Origin: Deltaproteobacteria bacterium
GTDB lineage: Bacteria > Desulfobacterota > Desulfuromonadia > Geobacterales > Pseudopelobacteraceae
Direction of reading: 5' to 3'
DNA length: 64,000 nt
Assembly (NCBI GenBank): GCA_016182975.1
Contig: JACPFJ010000014.1
Coordinates: 33,015-97,014, forward strand
The notes beneath the pieces are model-generated. The model saw only the letters and a program-made list of their open reading frames with translations. It made no database searches and was not told the origin of the DNA. Each line of letters begins with the position of its first letter. Position 1 is the first letter of the stretch. The translations under genes were made by a program, and so were the position numbers. Of the stretch, positions 20,473 to 28,938 are shown piece by piece.

Positions 20473-21988
20473 TCTCACCAAACGCTTCGGCGACCTGACC
20501 GCGGTGGACTCCCTCTCGCTCTCCGTCCCCGAGGGGGAGCTGTTCGGGCTGGTCGGCTCGGACGGGGCCGGCAAGACCACCACCCTGCGGATGCTGGCAG
20601 GGGTGCTCGACCCGAGCGGAGGCGCACTTGCCGTGCTGGGGCGGCCCTTCCCGGCCGGGTCCGAGGGGGTGCGGGGGCATATCGGCTACATGAGCCAGCG
20701 CTTCGGGCTCTACCCCGACCTGACCGTGGCGGAGAACATCCGCTTCTACGCCGACGTCTTCGGCGTGGCTGCGGCCGAGCGGAAGAGCCGCGGCGAGCGG
20801 CTGCTGGCCTTCAGCGGGTTGGCGCCGTTCAGCGGGCGCCAGGCGGGCAGGCTCTCGGGGGGAATGAAACAGAAGCTGGGGCTCTGCTGCGCCCTGATCC
20901 ACAAGCCGCGACTGCTCCTTCTGGACGAACCGACCAACGGTGTGGACCCGCTCTCGCGCCGCGATTTCTGGCGCATCCTGCGGGATCTGCACAGCGAGGG
21001 GGTCACCGTGGTGGTGGCCACCGCCTACCTGGACGAGGCCGAGCGTTGCGACCGGGTCGGCCTGATCCACCATGGCCGCCTGATCGCCTGCGGTACTCCG
21101 GCGGAACTGACCGGCGGGGGGACGACCTCCCTGGAGGAGTTGGTCATCGAGCGAATCAGCGGGGAGACCTCACCTGCTTCTGCAATAGTGGGATTTCACC
21201 GCATCCCCCACCCTCTCCCTGAGGGCGAGGGGGCTCACCCCGCAGTTTCCCTCGACAGGCTCACCAAGCGCTTCGACCACTTCACCGCCGTGGACGCCAT
21301 CAGCCTGACGGTGCCCAAAGGCCAGGTCTTCGGCTTCCTGGGACCGAACGGCGCCGGCAAGTCCACCACCATCCGCATGCTCTGCGGTATCCTCTCCCCC
21401 ACCTCCGGGAGCGGCTCGGTGGCCGGGTTCGATATCTCCAGGGAGCCGGAGCGGATCAAGGAGAACATCGGCTACATGAGCCAGCGTTTCTCGCTCTACG
21501 AGGACCTGACCGTGGAGGAGAACATCGCCTTCTACGCCGGTGTCTACCGTCTGCCGGCGGCCAGGCGGCGCGCGCGGAGCGAATGGGTGATCGCGATGGC
21601 CGGATTGAGCGAGCGGCGCACGTCCCTGGCGGGCGAGCTCTCCGGCGGCTGGCGCCAGCGGCTGGCCCTGGGGTGCGCCATCCTGCACGAACCCCCGATC
21701 GTCTTCCTCGACGAGCCGACCTCGGGGGTCGATCCGCTCTCGCGCCGCCGTTTCTGGGAGTTGATCTATACCCTGGCCGAGGGGGGGGTGACGGTCTTCG
21801 TCACCACCCACTACATGGACGAGGCAGACTACTGTGACCGGCTGGCCATGATCTACCGCGGTGAGCTGGTGGCGGTGGGGACCCCGGAGGAGCTGAAGCG
21901 TTCGCGCGCGGCAGCGGGGGGGGAGCTGCCGACGCTGGAGGAGGTTTTCATCGGCCTGATCGAGGAGCGGGACCGGCAGGGCGATTAG
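20450..21988 (+). CDS. ybhF: ABC transporter ATPase with two nucleotide-binding domains (YbhF-like)
   Basis: A 512-residue fused double ATPase that powers an ABC-2 exporter. Domain 1: Walker A GSDGAGKTTT, signature LSGGMKQKL, Walker B LLLLDEPTNGVDP. Domain 2: GPNGAGKSTT, LSGGWRQRLAL, IVFLDEPTSGVDP. The linker between them (around residues 245-265) contains residues encoded by a palindromic repeat element (bases 21203-21240) read in frame. It overlaps the ybhG-like gene. The matching permease genes lie 10 kb away at 32239, beyond an inserted island. Confidence 0.92.
   Translation: MNAIQADSLTKRFGDLTAVDSLSLSVPEGELFGLVGSDGAGKTTTLRMLAGVLDPSGGALAVLGRPFPAGSEGVRGHIGYMSQRFGLYPDLTVAENIRFYADVFGVAAAERKSRGERLLAFSGLAPFSGRQAGRLSGGMKQKLGLCCALIHKPRLLLLDEPTNGVDPLSRRDFWRILRDLHSEGVTVVVATAYLDEAERCDRVGLIHHGRLIACGTPAELTGGGTTSLEELVIERISGETSPASAIVGFHRIPHPLPEGEGAHPAVSLDRLTKRFDHFTAVDAISLTVPKGQVFGFLGPNGAGKSTTIRMLCGILSPTSGSGSVAGFDISREPERIKENIGYMSQRFSLYEDLTVEENIAFYAGVYRLPAARRRARSEWVIAMAGLSERRTSLAGELSGGWRQRLALGCAILHEPPIVFLDEPTSGVDPLSRRRFWELIYTLAEGGVTVFVTTHYMDEADYCDRLAMIYRGELVAVGTPEELKRSRAAAGGELPTLEEVFIGLIEERDRQGD
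21203..21240. repeat. Palindromic repeat element inside the ybhF coding sequence
   Basis: CCCTCTCCCT and AGGGCGAGGG-type arms (21211-21232) form a hairpin. The same core (CCCTCTCCCT...AGGGAGAGGG) occurs between genes at 47430-47450. Here it is read through in frame as the linker between the two ATPase domains. Confidence 0.65.
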
Positions 21989-22015
21989 CAGACGTTCCGG
22001 CCATTGGAACCAATT

Positions 22016-22046
22016 CCGGGGATCAACCTTCCAGGTTTACCCCCGG
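22016..22046. other. Imperfect hairpin at the left edge of the accessory island
   Basis: CCGGGG-x3-AACC pairs with GGTT-x3-CCCCGG around a 5-base loop, 28 bases after the ybhF stop. No T-run follows immediately. It could stop transcription out of ybhF or mark the left junction of the inserted DNA. The gap 21989-22219 holds nothing else I recognise. Confidence 0.3.
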
Positions 22047-22219
22047 AAACCGGCGGCAGACATGCCTTGCAGCCTGTTTTTTTGCGTATGGGCGGGGTTA
22101 AAATGGTGGCGCGGGTGGCGGGGGGTGGTGTATATATGGTAGGAGATTTGAAGGGTTGGATTAATTGAACGTATCCCATATCAAAACCCGGAAGAACTAT
22201 ACTATTGGCGAGGTGCACA

Positions 22220-22438
22220 ATGAGTTCAATCGCTAAGGACATCCTCAGTCTAAGTGTTTCGGAACGAATTTTGTTGGTTGAGGACATCTGGGACAGTATC
22301 GCTGAAATCCCCGAGGAAGTCCCTCTCAGTGCGGCCCAGAAGCAGGAGTTGGAACTCCGACTGGATGCCTACCACCGGAACCTGAATGCGGGGTCGCCCT
22401 GGTCGGAAGTCCGGGAGCGAATTCGAAATCGGACATGA
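22220..22438 (+). CDS. Addiction-module antitoxin (Unstab_antitox family)
   Basis: A 72-residue protein of the small antitoxin family found with RelE/ParE toxins. Typical features are the start IAKDILSLSVSERILLVEDIWDSI and the end DAYHRNLNAGSPWSEVRERI. The ATG at 22220 follows GAGGT; an in-frame TTG at 22205 is less likely. Its TGA overlaps the ATG of a downstream reading frame that breaks off after 12 codons, so the toxin appears lost. Confidence 0.82.
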   Translation: MSSIAKDILSLSVSERILLVEDIWDSIAEIPEEVPLSAAQKQELELRLDAYHRNLNAGSPWSEVRERIRNRT

Positions 22439-22473
22439 AGCGCGACTTTATGTTTCATCTTTCTTGCATGTGA
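22435..22473 (+). pseudogene. Remnant of a RelE/ParE-type toxin gene
   Basis: The frame ATG AAG CGC GAC TTT... opens with an ATGA overlap to the antitoxin stop, as toxin genes of this type do. The first residues (MKRDFMFHL) resemble the usual toxin N-terminus, but a stop follows after 12 codons. No further toxin-like sequence is seen in the next 200 bases. Confidence 0.45.
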
Positions 22474-22474
22474 C

Positions 22475-22505
22475 GGGATGCGGCCCTCGGTAGCATCCCA
22501 TTTTC
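22475..22505 (+). terminator. Terminator after the antitoxin
   Basis: GGGATGC (22475-22481) and GCATCCC (22493-22499) form a 7-bp stem followed by ATTTTCGTATTTTT. It separates the antitoxin unit from the methylase operon. Confidence 0.6.
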
Positions 22506-22652
22506 GTATTTTTGGCGGTAAGGAGTTGTAGAGCGGGATGTGGGGGCGGATGTCGAAAGGGGGCGGCGACGCAGGTTTTACCGAAATGAGGACAATACCA
22601 TAATCTACCTGTAAATCATGATTTTCCCATTGCGCTCGCGACGTTACGACTG

Positions 22653-22675
22653 TATAAAAGCTGTTTATAAAAGCT
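22653..22675. promoter_or_regulatory. Direct repeat TATAAAAGCT ahead of the methylase
   Basis: TATAAAAGCT occurs at 22653-22662 and 22666-22675, 13 bases apart, about 40 bases before the methylase start. It may contain a -10 element or an operator; methylase genes are often self-regulated. The rest of 22506-22652 shows nothing I recognise. Confidence 0.35.
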
Positions 22676-22712
22676 CCACTTGATCAATCGTAGTTTTATG
22701 AGATCAGTGCCA

Positions 22713-23798
22713 ATGGATGATCGCATGGCTAATAGAATTGAATTTAATGCAATCGACATCTACTGCGGCTCCGGGGCCGTCACAGAAGGCCTGAAAGCCG
22801 AGGGCATAGCTGTTCTCGCGGCAATAGACAATGATCCCATCGCTTGTGAAACCTACCGGCTCAACCACCCTGAAGTTCATCTCTTCCCATCCGACATCCG
22901 CACACTGAATCCGGCTACCTTGCGGAAAGATATTGGTTTCACGGGACGACTCGATTTGTTGGTTGTCTGTGCTCCCTGCCAACCGTTCAGCAGCCAGAAC
23001 CGGAAACGTTCAACTGGTGATCACCGAGCTGATTTGGTTCTTGAAAGCCTCAAATTCATTAAAGAATTCGAGCCCGAGGTTGTGTTTTTCGAGAACGTCC
23101 CAGGCATAGCAATCTTCGGTCCGTTACACAGTCTGCGTCATAAACTGGCTGAACTCGGCTATGCCCTCGCGGAACCCATGACCCTGAACGCAGCTGATTG
23201 CGAGGTACCCCAACGTCGAGAACGCTGCATCATGGTCGCGGCCCGAAACCGGGAATGTATCACTACATTTTATGAGTCCATCAATTCCCGTCCCACGGTT
23301 ACCGTTCGTCAGGCCATCGGCGGATTGAGGCAGCTTTGTTCCGGTGAACGCGATCCCGACGATCCGCTGCATTTTGCCCGGAATCATCAGCCGATTGTCC
23401 TTCAGCGTTTACAGCACATTCCGAAAGATGGTGGGAGCCGTCTGTCATTACCGCCGGAGTTGGAGCTTGAATGTCACAAAGGGCGGAAGAACGATTTCCC
23501 GGATGTGTACGGCCGTATGAGATGGGATGATGTTGCACCTACTTTGACTACCGGCTGTACGGACGTCACGAAAGGGCGCTTTGCCCATCCCCGGGATAAC
23601 CGGGCCATTACGCTCAGAGAGGCGGCCCTGCTCCAATCCTTTCCCCTCCAGTATCGTTTTTTCGGCAACTCCGGCCAGATTGCCCGCCAGATCGGCAACG
23701 CCGTGCCCGTGAACATGATCCGGACCCTTGCACCATCGCTCAAGCATTGTTTGCGGAAAACTCGAACTCCCGAAATAAAAGCCGTTTCCGGCCAATGA
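22713..23798 (+). CDS. DNA (cytosine-5) methyltransferase, Dcm type
   Basis: Transfers methyl from S-adenosylmethionine to carbon 5 of cytosine in a DNA site that cannot be read from sequence. Motifs in order: I (IDIYCGSGAVTEGL), IV with catalytic Cys (CAPCQPFSSQNR), VI (FFENVPG), VIII (VPQRRERC), and IX-X near the C-terminus (RQIGNAVPVNM). It is 361 residues from ATG 22713; ATG codons at 22698 and 22725 are also possible, and no ribosome site decides. It is directly followed by vsr. Confidence 0.93.
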   Translation: MDDRMANRIEFNAIDIYCGSGAVTEGLKAEGIAVLAAIDNDPIACETYRLNHPEVHLFPSDIRTLNPATLRKDIGFTGRLDLLVVCAPCQPFSSQNRKRSTGDHRADLVLESLKFIKEFEPEVVFFENVPGIAIFGPLHSLRHKLAELGYALAEPMTLNAADCEVPQRRERCIMVAARNRECITTFYESINSRPTVTVRQAIGGLRQLCSGERDPDDPLHFARNHQPIVLQRLQHIPKDGGSRLSLPPELELECHKGRKNDFPDVYGRMRWDDVAPTLTTGCTDVTKGRFAHPRDNRAITLREAALLQSFPLQYRFFGNSGQIARQIGNAVPVNMIRTLAPSLKHCLRKTRTPEIKAVSGQ

Positions 23799-23805
23799 CC
23801 GCTAA

Positions 23806-24246
23806 ATGAAGGGGCGTCCGGCGGCCATATCCAAAACAGTTTCGGGGGCCATGCGCAGCATGCCGGAGCACTCCACCGGACCGGAAATGGCGGTGCGTCG
23901 ATTGCTTTACGAAAAGGGCCTGCGTTATCGGGTTCAGTATCCGGTTCCGGGAGCACCAAGGCGTTCCATCGACATCGCTTTTCCCCGCAAGAAAGTGGCC
24001 GTCTTTATTGATGGGTGTTTTTGGCACGGTTGCTCAGAGCATCGGAACATTCCTGCACATAACCGCGATTGGTGGCAGAACAAGATTGATCAGAACCGGT
24101 CACGGGATCGGGATACGGATGAAAAACTCCGCGATGCCGGGTGGCATGTTCTCAGGTATTGGGAGCATGATCTGGCGGAGCGGATAGTTATTGAAGTGCA
24201 TGAAGTAATTGGAACGAGAGAGAAACGCAGGAGTAAACATGGCTAA
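23806..24246 (+). CDS. vsr: Very short patch repair endonuclease (Vsr)
   Basis: Nicks DNA beside T:G mismatches formed when 5-methylcytosine deaminates. The 146 residues include the family core: SIDIAFPRKKVAVFIDGCFW with the catalytic aspartate, then HGC, and the segment LRDAGWHVLRYWEHDL. It follows the cytosine methylase by 7 bases, which is the usual pairing. Its last 8 bases overlap the next gene. Confidence 0.93.
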   Translation: MKGRPAAISKTVSGAMRSMPEHSTGPEMAVRRLLYEKGLRYRVQYPVPGAPRRSIDIAFPRKKVAVFIDGCFWHGCSEHRNIPAHNRDWWQNKIDQNRSRDRDTDEKLRDAGWHVLRYWEHDLAERIVIEVHEVIGTREKRRSKHG

Positions 24247-27229
24247 GCTTCGGGTTAGAGCCCGTGCAGTGGACATGCTGGGGCGTCAGCAGATAGCCGG
24301 TATTCCCACTGCTATACACGAGCTTTTTAAGAACGCCCATGACGCCTATGCGGAACGGGCGGAAGTCGACTATTTTCGACGAACGCGGGTCCTGGTCCTT
24401 CGTGATGATGGATATGGCATGACCCGCGACGATGTGGAAAATCGTTGGCTGACACTGGGAACCGAAAGCCGCATCAAGGCCAACCGGCCGGATTCCATTG
24501 AAAACTGGACCGGTCCCAAGAATCTCCCACGCCGCGTTATCATGGGCGAAAAAGGTATCGGTCGTCTAGCTATCGCCGTTATCGCCCCAATTACATTGCT
24601 TCTCACCCGTGCGGTACGCCTTGATGGGCTGCATGACCTCGTTGTTGCTTTGGTGCATTGGGGGTTATTTGAACAGCCCGGCCTCGAAATCGGGATGATT
24701 GACGTACCTATTTTGGAGATATCAAGCGGAAATCTCCCCACTCGTGAAAACGTTCAAGAACTCATAAGTCGTGTTCGACTGAATATCAGAGAGTTGCAAG
24801 ATGAACTGGATGAGACGGAATTCGTTCGACTCAATAGTGAATTGGACAAAGTTAAAGTCATCGCACCTGACAAATTTGATGTCACGCTCCGCAAATTATT
24901 AAAAAAAGATGAAGCCCCTTTGTCTCTGAGCGGGGATGGATATGGCACTCACTTTATCCTGTTACCCACAGCGGAAGAATTGAATGATGATATCGATGGT
25001 CGCAAAGCCAAAGACCCATCAAATATTGACCGGTTTCTATTGGGGTTCTCCAACACGATGACTGGTGAGGCACCCGTCATCCGGACGGAATTTCGTGATC
25101 ACCACCTCGATGAAGAACCGAACGAACTTATCGGCCCGGCAAATTTTTTCACTCCTCAAGAATTCAATAACTCCGACCATCACATATCCGGAGTGTTTGA
25201 CGAATATGGCCAATTTAATGGCACGGTTCGGATTTACGGTGAGTCGCACCCTTTTGTATGTAATTGGCCCGAAGGTCGAGGAAAGACAATTGCATGTGGT
25301 CCTTTCTCTCTCGAATTTTCCTATGTTATGGGGCGCCCAACCGAGACCCGTTTAAAGCTTGATGACTTCAAAGCGGTTACGGATAAATTGGATCGTATCG
25401 GGGGATTGTACATTTACAGAAACGGTATTCGAATTCTTCCTTACGGAAATACTGACTACGATTTTCTTGAAATCGAGAAGAGGCGGACCAAGAGTGCAGC
25501 TGATTGGTTTTTCTCTTATCGTCGCATGATGGGATATATCGCTATCAGCCATGAAGATAATGGGAAATTGCATGAGAAGGCCGGGCGGGAAGGGTTCAGA
25601 CAAAATCAAGCGTACCGTGAATTCAGGTATGCCTTGATCAATCTGTTCGAGCGCCTAGCCCTAGAGTTTTTCAGAGAAACTGCACCGCAAAGTGATGCGT
25701 ATTTGGAAAAACGGAACGAACTCATATCGCAATCCATCCTATTGAAAAAACAAAAGAAAAAGGCCGACGAACGCAGAAAAGAATTCAAAAAACTAATTGA
25801 CGCTTTTTTTAAGGCATACGAGGCAAGCGAATTCGAGCGTAGGGCTGAAAAAATCAAAACGAGGGTTGAAAGAAAGCTGGAGCGTTTGCTCACTCTGGAA
25901 GATGATGGTGCACTAGCTCTTGGGGTGCGGGAGCTTGAAGCCGATACGGGAGGAAGACTGCGCGAGCTAGAAGATGATGTCACAATTACCAAACCTCGTG
26001 GATTGGCATTAACCACCAGACTTGAAAAAGACTGGGCTTCCTATCAGCGTGTTTCCAACGACGTGCGTGAGAAAATCAGTACTCCTCTTCGCAAAGAAAT
26101 AAACGGGCTAATTCGCGATGCAACCTCAAGCAGAATTACTGATGCGCAGCGCCGCGAGACCGTAATGGAGCTACTGGAAAAACAGAAATCCGAAATTGTC
26201 CGGGATTTATCAGCTTTGAGAAACGATACATACTCTGCCCAGGAAAAGTTGCGTACTACTCTTAAAGAAGTTGTTCGGGAAGAATTCGGCCAATTTCGTG
26301 AAACCGTGGAGAAATTACTGATTGATTTCACGCGGCAAAGTGCTCAGGACCCATCTAGTATGGAAGAGGCTCGAACCACATTGGAGCAGGAACTGGTACG
26401 CATCCGTGAGCGGGAGACATCTCTACTTGAAGCTATTAAGCGGCAAATGATCGAATTCGCCGAAGGACTGAGAGAGCGGGAAACCGTGGATGACCGAGTG
26501 GGCGCTTTGGAACAACGTGCCCAGCGGCTCGAAGAGCAACTAGAATTTTATTCCGACTTCGCACAAATGGGCATAGCCGTGGGTATTCTGCAACACGAAT
26601 TTGAAAAGACCGCACGCAATATGCGTGTTGCCGTGAAGGACTTGAAACCGTGGGCTGATGGAACCCCCGATCTGAAAAAAGTTTACGTCAGACTACGCAA
26701 TTCATTTGACCACTTGGATGATTATCTGAAGCTGCTTGACCCACTTGGCCGCCGGCTCAACCGGACAAAGATCGAGTTGTCAGGTGACGAGATTCGCCTG
26801 CATCTCCGCCGAATTTTCCGCAGAATGCTCGAAGAGAACAGCATCGAATTGGTTGCAACGGATGAGTTTCTGTTGCGTAAAGTCAAATGTATCTCCTCAT
26901 CAATTTTGGCGGCGTTTGTCAATGTGGTGGATAATGCCATTTACTGGGTTATTAATGGCGCAAAAGGCGAGAAAGTCATCCGCCTGGGGGTCGATAACGA
27001 TGGATACCTGATTTCGAATAGCGGCCCCGGTATTGAGGAGCGTTTGCGGGAGAGAATTTTTGAATTCGGTGAATCTTCTAAGCCGGGAGGGCGTGGAATG
27101 GGGCTTGCTATATCCCGCGATACCCTCCAACGAGAAGGCTTCGACTTGGAGTTGCTACAAGCAGGGGCAAATATTGAGCCGGTATTTCGTATAAAAACCA
27201 CATTATCCGAAAATGGGGAGGAGTCTTAG
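24239..27229 (+). CDS. Large ATP-binding protein with two GHKL modules and a histidine-kinase-like core
   Basis: A 996-residue cytoplasmic protein. Module 1 (about residues 1-400) is a GHKL ATPase of the MORC/MutL/Hsp90-like type: N-box ELFKNAHDA (28-36), DDGYGM (56-61), lid MGEKGIGR (102-109). Residues about 480-760 are highly charged and probably a long coiled coil. Then MGIAVGILQHEFEKT resembles a kinase H-box (H786), followed by a second GHKL domain with VNVVDNAIYW (N899), NSGPGI (927-932) and GGRGMGLAI (950-958). ATG 24239 follows AGGAG. It lies between vsr and a receiver-like gene and is AT-rich compared with the flanks. Role inferred: sensor/ATPase of a defence system. Confidence 0.8.
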   Translation: MAKLRVRARAVDMLGRQQIAGIPTAIHELFKNAHDAYAERAEVDYFRRTRVLVLRDDGYGMTRDDVENRWLTLGTESRIKANRPDSIENWTGPKNLPRRVIMGEKGIGRLAIAVIAPITLLLTRAVRLDGLHDLVVALVHWGLFEQPGLEIGMIDVPILEISSGNLPTRENVQELISRVRLNIRELQDELDETEFVRLNSELDKVKVIAPDKFDVTLRKLLKKDEAPLSLSGDGYGTHFILLPTAEELNDDIDGRKAKDPSNIDRFLLGFSNTMTGEAPVIRTEFRDHHLDEEPNELIGPANFFTPQEFNNSDHHISGVFDEYGQFNGTVRIYGESHPFVCNWPEGRGKTIACGPFSLEFSYVMGRPTETRLKLDDFKAVTDKLDRIGGLYIYRNGIRILPYGNTDYDFLEIEKRRTKSAADWFFSYRRMMGYIAISHEDNGKLHEKAGREGFRQNQAYREFRYALINLFERLALEFFRETAPQSDAYLEKRNELISQSILLKKQKKKADERRKEFKKLIDAFFKAYEASEFERRAEKIKTRVERKLERLLTLEDDGALALGVRELEADTGGRLRELEDDVTITKPRGLALTTRLEKDWASYQRVSNDVREKISTPLRKEINGLIRDATSSRITDAQRRETVMELLEKQKSEIVRDLSALRNDTYSAQEKLRTTLKEVVREEFGQFRETVEKLLIDFTRQSAQDPSSMEEARTTLEQELVRIRERETSLLEAIKRQMIEFAEGLRERETVDDRVGALEQRAQRLEEQLEFYSDFAQMGIAVGILQHEFEKTARNMRVAVKDLKPWADGTPDLKKVYVRLRNSFDHLDDYLKLLDPLGRRLNRTKIELSGDEIRLHLRRIFRRMLEENSIELVATDEFLLRKVKCISSSILAAFVNVVDNAIYWVINGAKGEKVIRLGVDNDGYLISNSGPGIEERLRERIFEFGESSKPGGRGMGLAISRDTLQREGFDLELLQAGANIEPVFRIKTTLSENGEES

Positions 27230-27231
27230 AG

Positions 27232-28920
27232 ATGCCTGAGCCTCAACCAGTTGATATGAATGCCATGTGGCATGAACATTGTCTCAAGGCTGTTCGGAAA
27301 TTCGTTATGAATGCAGTTGTGGTTGATAATCAACCAGTACTCAATAATAAATTGGTTGCTAGAGTTGCAGCAGCTGTTGACGAAGGTATGGGTGAACCAG
27401 TGACAGAAGAGGTTGCCGACAAGCCGATGGCCGACACAATAAACGACCATGAACTTAATATACAAAAAGTGTCAGATGCCTTTGCAGAACAAGATATTGC
27501 CTGCGCTTTTGTGTTTCCTGACGACAGAGAAACAGATGATGAACTGAAACATAAGCGGATAATAGCTGCTGCCGTTCCGTCGGATATTGTTATTCTGGAC
27601 TGGTTTCTGAAAGATGGAGACTCAAGTTTAACCAAAAGGGCGCTAAAGAGCATTGCCGAGAGAGATTCGTCAGAAAAAGGTCGCATGCGCTTGATCTGTA
27701 TTTATACCGGTCAGCCGGACATCGTAGAGGTTACACGCGATGCAATAAGGGCGTTACGGGAAGGTGGCCTCGATTTTTGTGAAGTCAACGAGGCGGAAGG
27801 TACAGCCAAAGGAAACCACCACAGTTTGCTCGTGCTCAACAAGCAAGCTGTTACCGGCGTTGAACTGCCCAGGAAAATCCTTGAAGCATTCACAGGGTTA
27901 GCCGATGGCCTTCTTCCTTCATTTGCTTTAGCTGCTGTAGCCGCGGTACGTAGAAACATGCATCACATCATTTCACGCTTTCCATCATCTCTTGACGACT
28001 CATTTGTCGCAAATCTGCTAATCACCGATCCGCCCGAGGACGTAACGGAATTGATTCGGGAGCTATTCATTTCTGAATGTGATACGGCACTCGGTCTTGA
28101 AAGGGTCGCAGATGACTATCTCAACAAAAAAAGAATTAACGACTGGCTTATTGTCAAAAAGAAGCCTGATAAAGTTGAAGAATATGAACTTGATAACAAA
28201 GAAAAAACTAAGATAAAAATTAACAAGGATTTTGTTTTGGCTCTACTTGAGCATGGGCTTACTGAAGATAAAGTCCGTTTTTTCGATGGAATGCTACATG
28301 ACTTTAAAGACAAAAAACGCAATAAGGTTTCACAAGCTCTCCATGGGGGGAAAGCAAAGGCAAAGGAAGGTGAGGGGCAATTTGCACGGTTTGTTTCCTT
28401 GAAACGAGATACTTCCGCTACCACTAAATTTACAGAAGAGTGGAAACCTTCTTTAACATTGGGAACTATTGTAAGAAATCTTTCCAGCAAAAAATATTTT
28501 TACTGTATTACGCCTGCATGCGACACTATTCGTCTTAAAGGGAAAAAACGCTCGTTTGTTATGATTGCGCTTGAAAAACCAGAAGGAAAACCAAGTCTTC
28601 TTGTGCCGGTTAAAGGTGGTGTAGAAAAATTCAAAATAAATACAAAGCCTTATTGCGTAAGAACATTTGAATTTTCAGGTGATGAGTCAAATGGCCGAAT
28701 AATGGCCCAGCTAATTACTGATGAAGAACAAAAAAAGACCTTTATTTTTGAAGCATCAGGGATTGGCAAAGGTAAAACCATTAAATTTGAATGGCTCGGT
28801 GAAGTTAGGCGAAACAGAGCAAATAGAGATATGGCCGAATTGAACAGAGAATGGCTCAGGTTGGGCATTAAAGATTCGGAGTATTTGAGACTTGCGGCCA
28901 AAGGGTATGCTGAGCTTTAA
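27232..28920 (+). CDS. Receiver-like protein with an uncharacterised C-terminal region
   Basis: A 562-residue protein. The first 200 residues look like a divergent response-regulator receiver: VVVDNQ (D32), SDIVILDWFLKDGDSS with candidate phosphate acceptor D123, and LICIYTG with T159. The spacing D32 to D123 is about twice normal, so there is an insertion. Residues about 300-560 match no family I recognise and contain YFYCITPACDTIRL. It starts 2 bases after the dual-GHKL gene with GGAGGAG upstream, so the two are co-translated. It is the most AT-rich gene in the window. It may be the partner and effector of the kinase-like protein. Confidence 0.7.
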   Translation: MPEPQPVDMNAMWHEHCLKAVRKFVMNAVVVDNQPVLNNKLVARVAAAVDEGMGEPVTEEVADKPMADTINDHELNIQKVSDAFAEQDIACAFVFPDDRETDDELKHKRIIAAAVPSDIVILDWFLKDGDSSLTKRALKSIAERDSSEKGRMRLICIYTGQPDIVEVTRDAIRALREGGLDFCEVNEAEGTAKGNHHSLLVLNKQAVTGVELPRKILEAFTGLADGLLPSFALAAVAAVRRNMHHIISRFPSSLDDSFVANLLITDPPEDVTELIRELFISECDTALGLERVADDYLNKKRINDWLIVKKKPDKVEEYELDNKEKTKIKINKDFVLALLEHGLTEDKVRFFDGMLHDFKDKKRNKVSQALHGGKAKAKEGEGQFARFVSLKRDTSATTKFTEEWKPSLTLGTIVRNLSSKKYFYCITPACDTIRLKGKKRSFVMIALEKPEGKPSLLVPVKGGVEKFKINTKPYCVRTFEFSGDESNGRIMAQLITDEEQKKTFIFEASGIGKGKTIKFEWLGEVRRNRANRDMAELNREWLRLGIKDSEYLRLAAKGYAEL

Positions 28921-28938
28921 GCTTGGTTCGGAAGTCCC

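Noticed and set aside
20450..20700. Degenerate first ATPase domain of the YbhF-like protein (GSDGAGKTTT instead of GPNGAGKST)
   Set aside because: The Walker A glycines, lysine and threonines, the signature and Walker B are intact. This variant is common in YbhF-like proteins.
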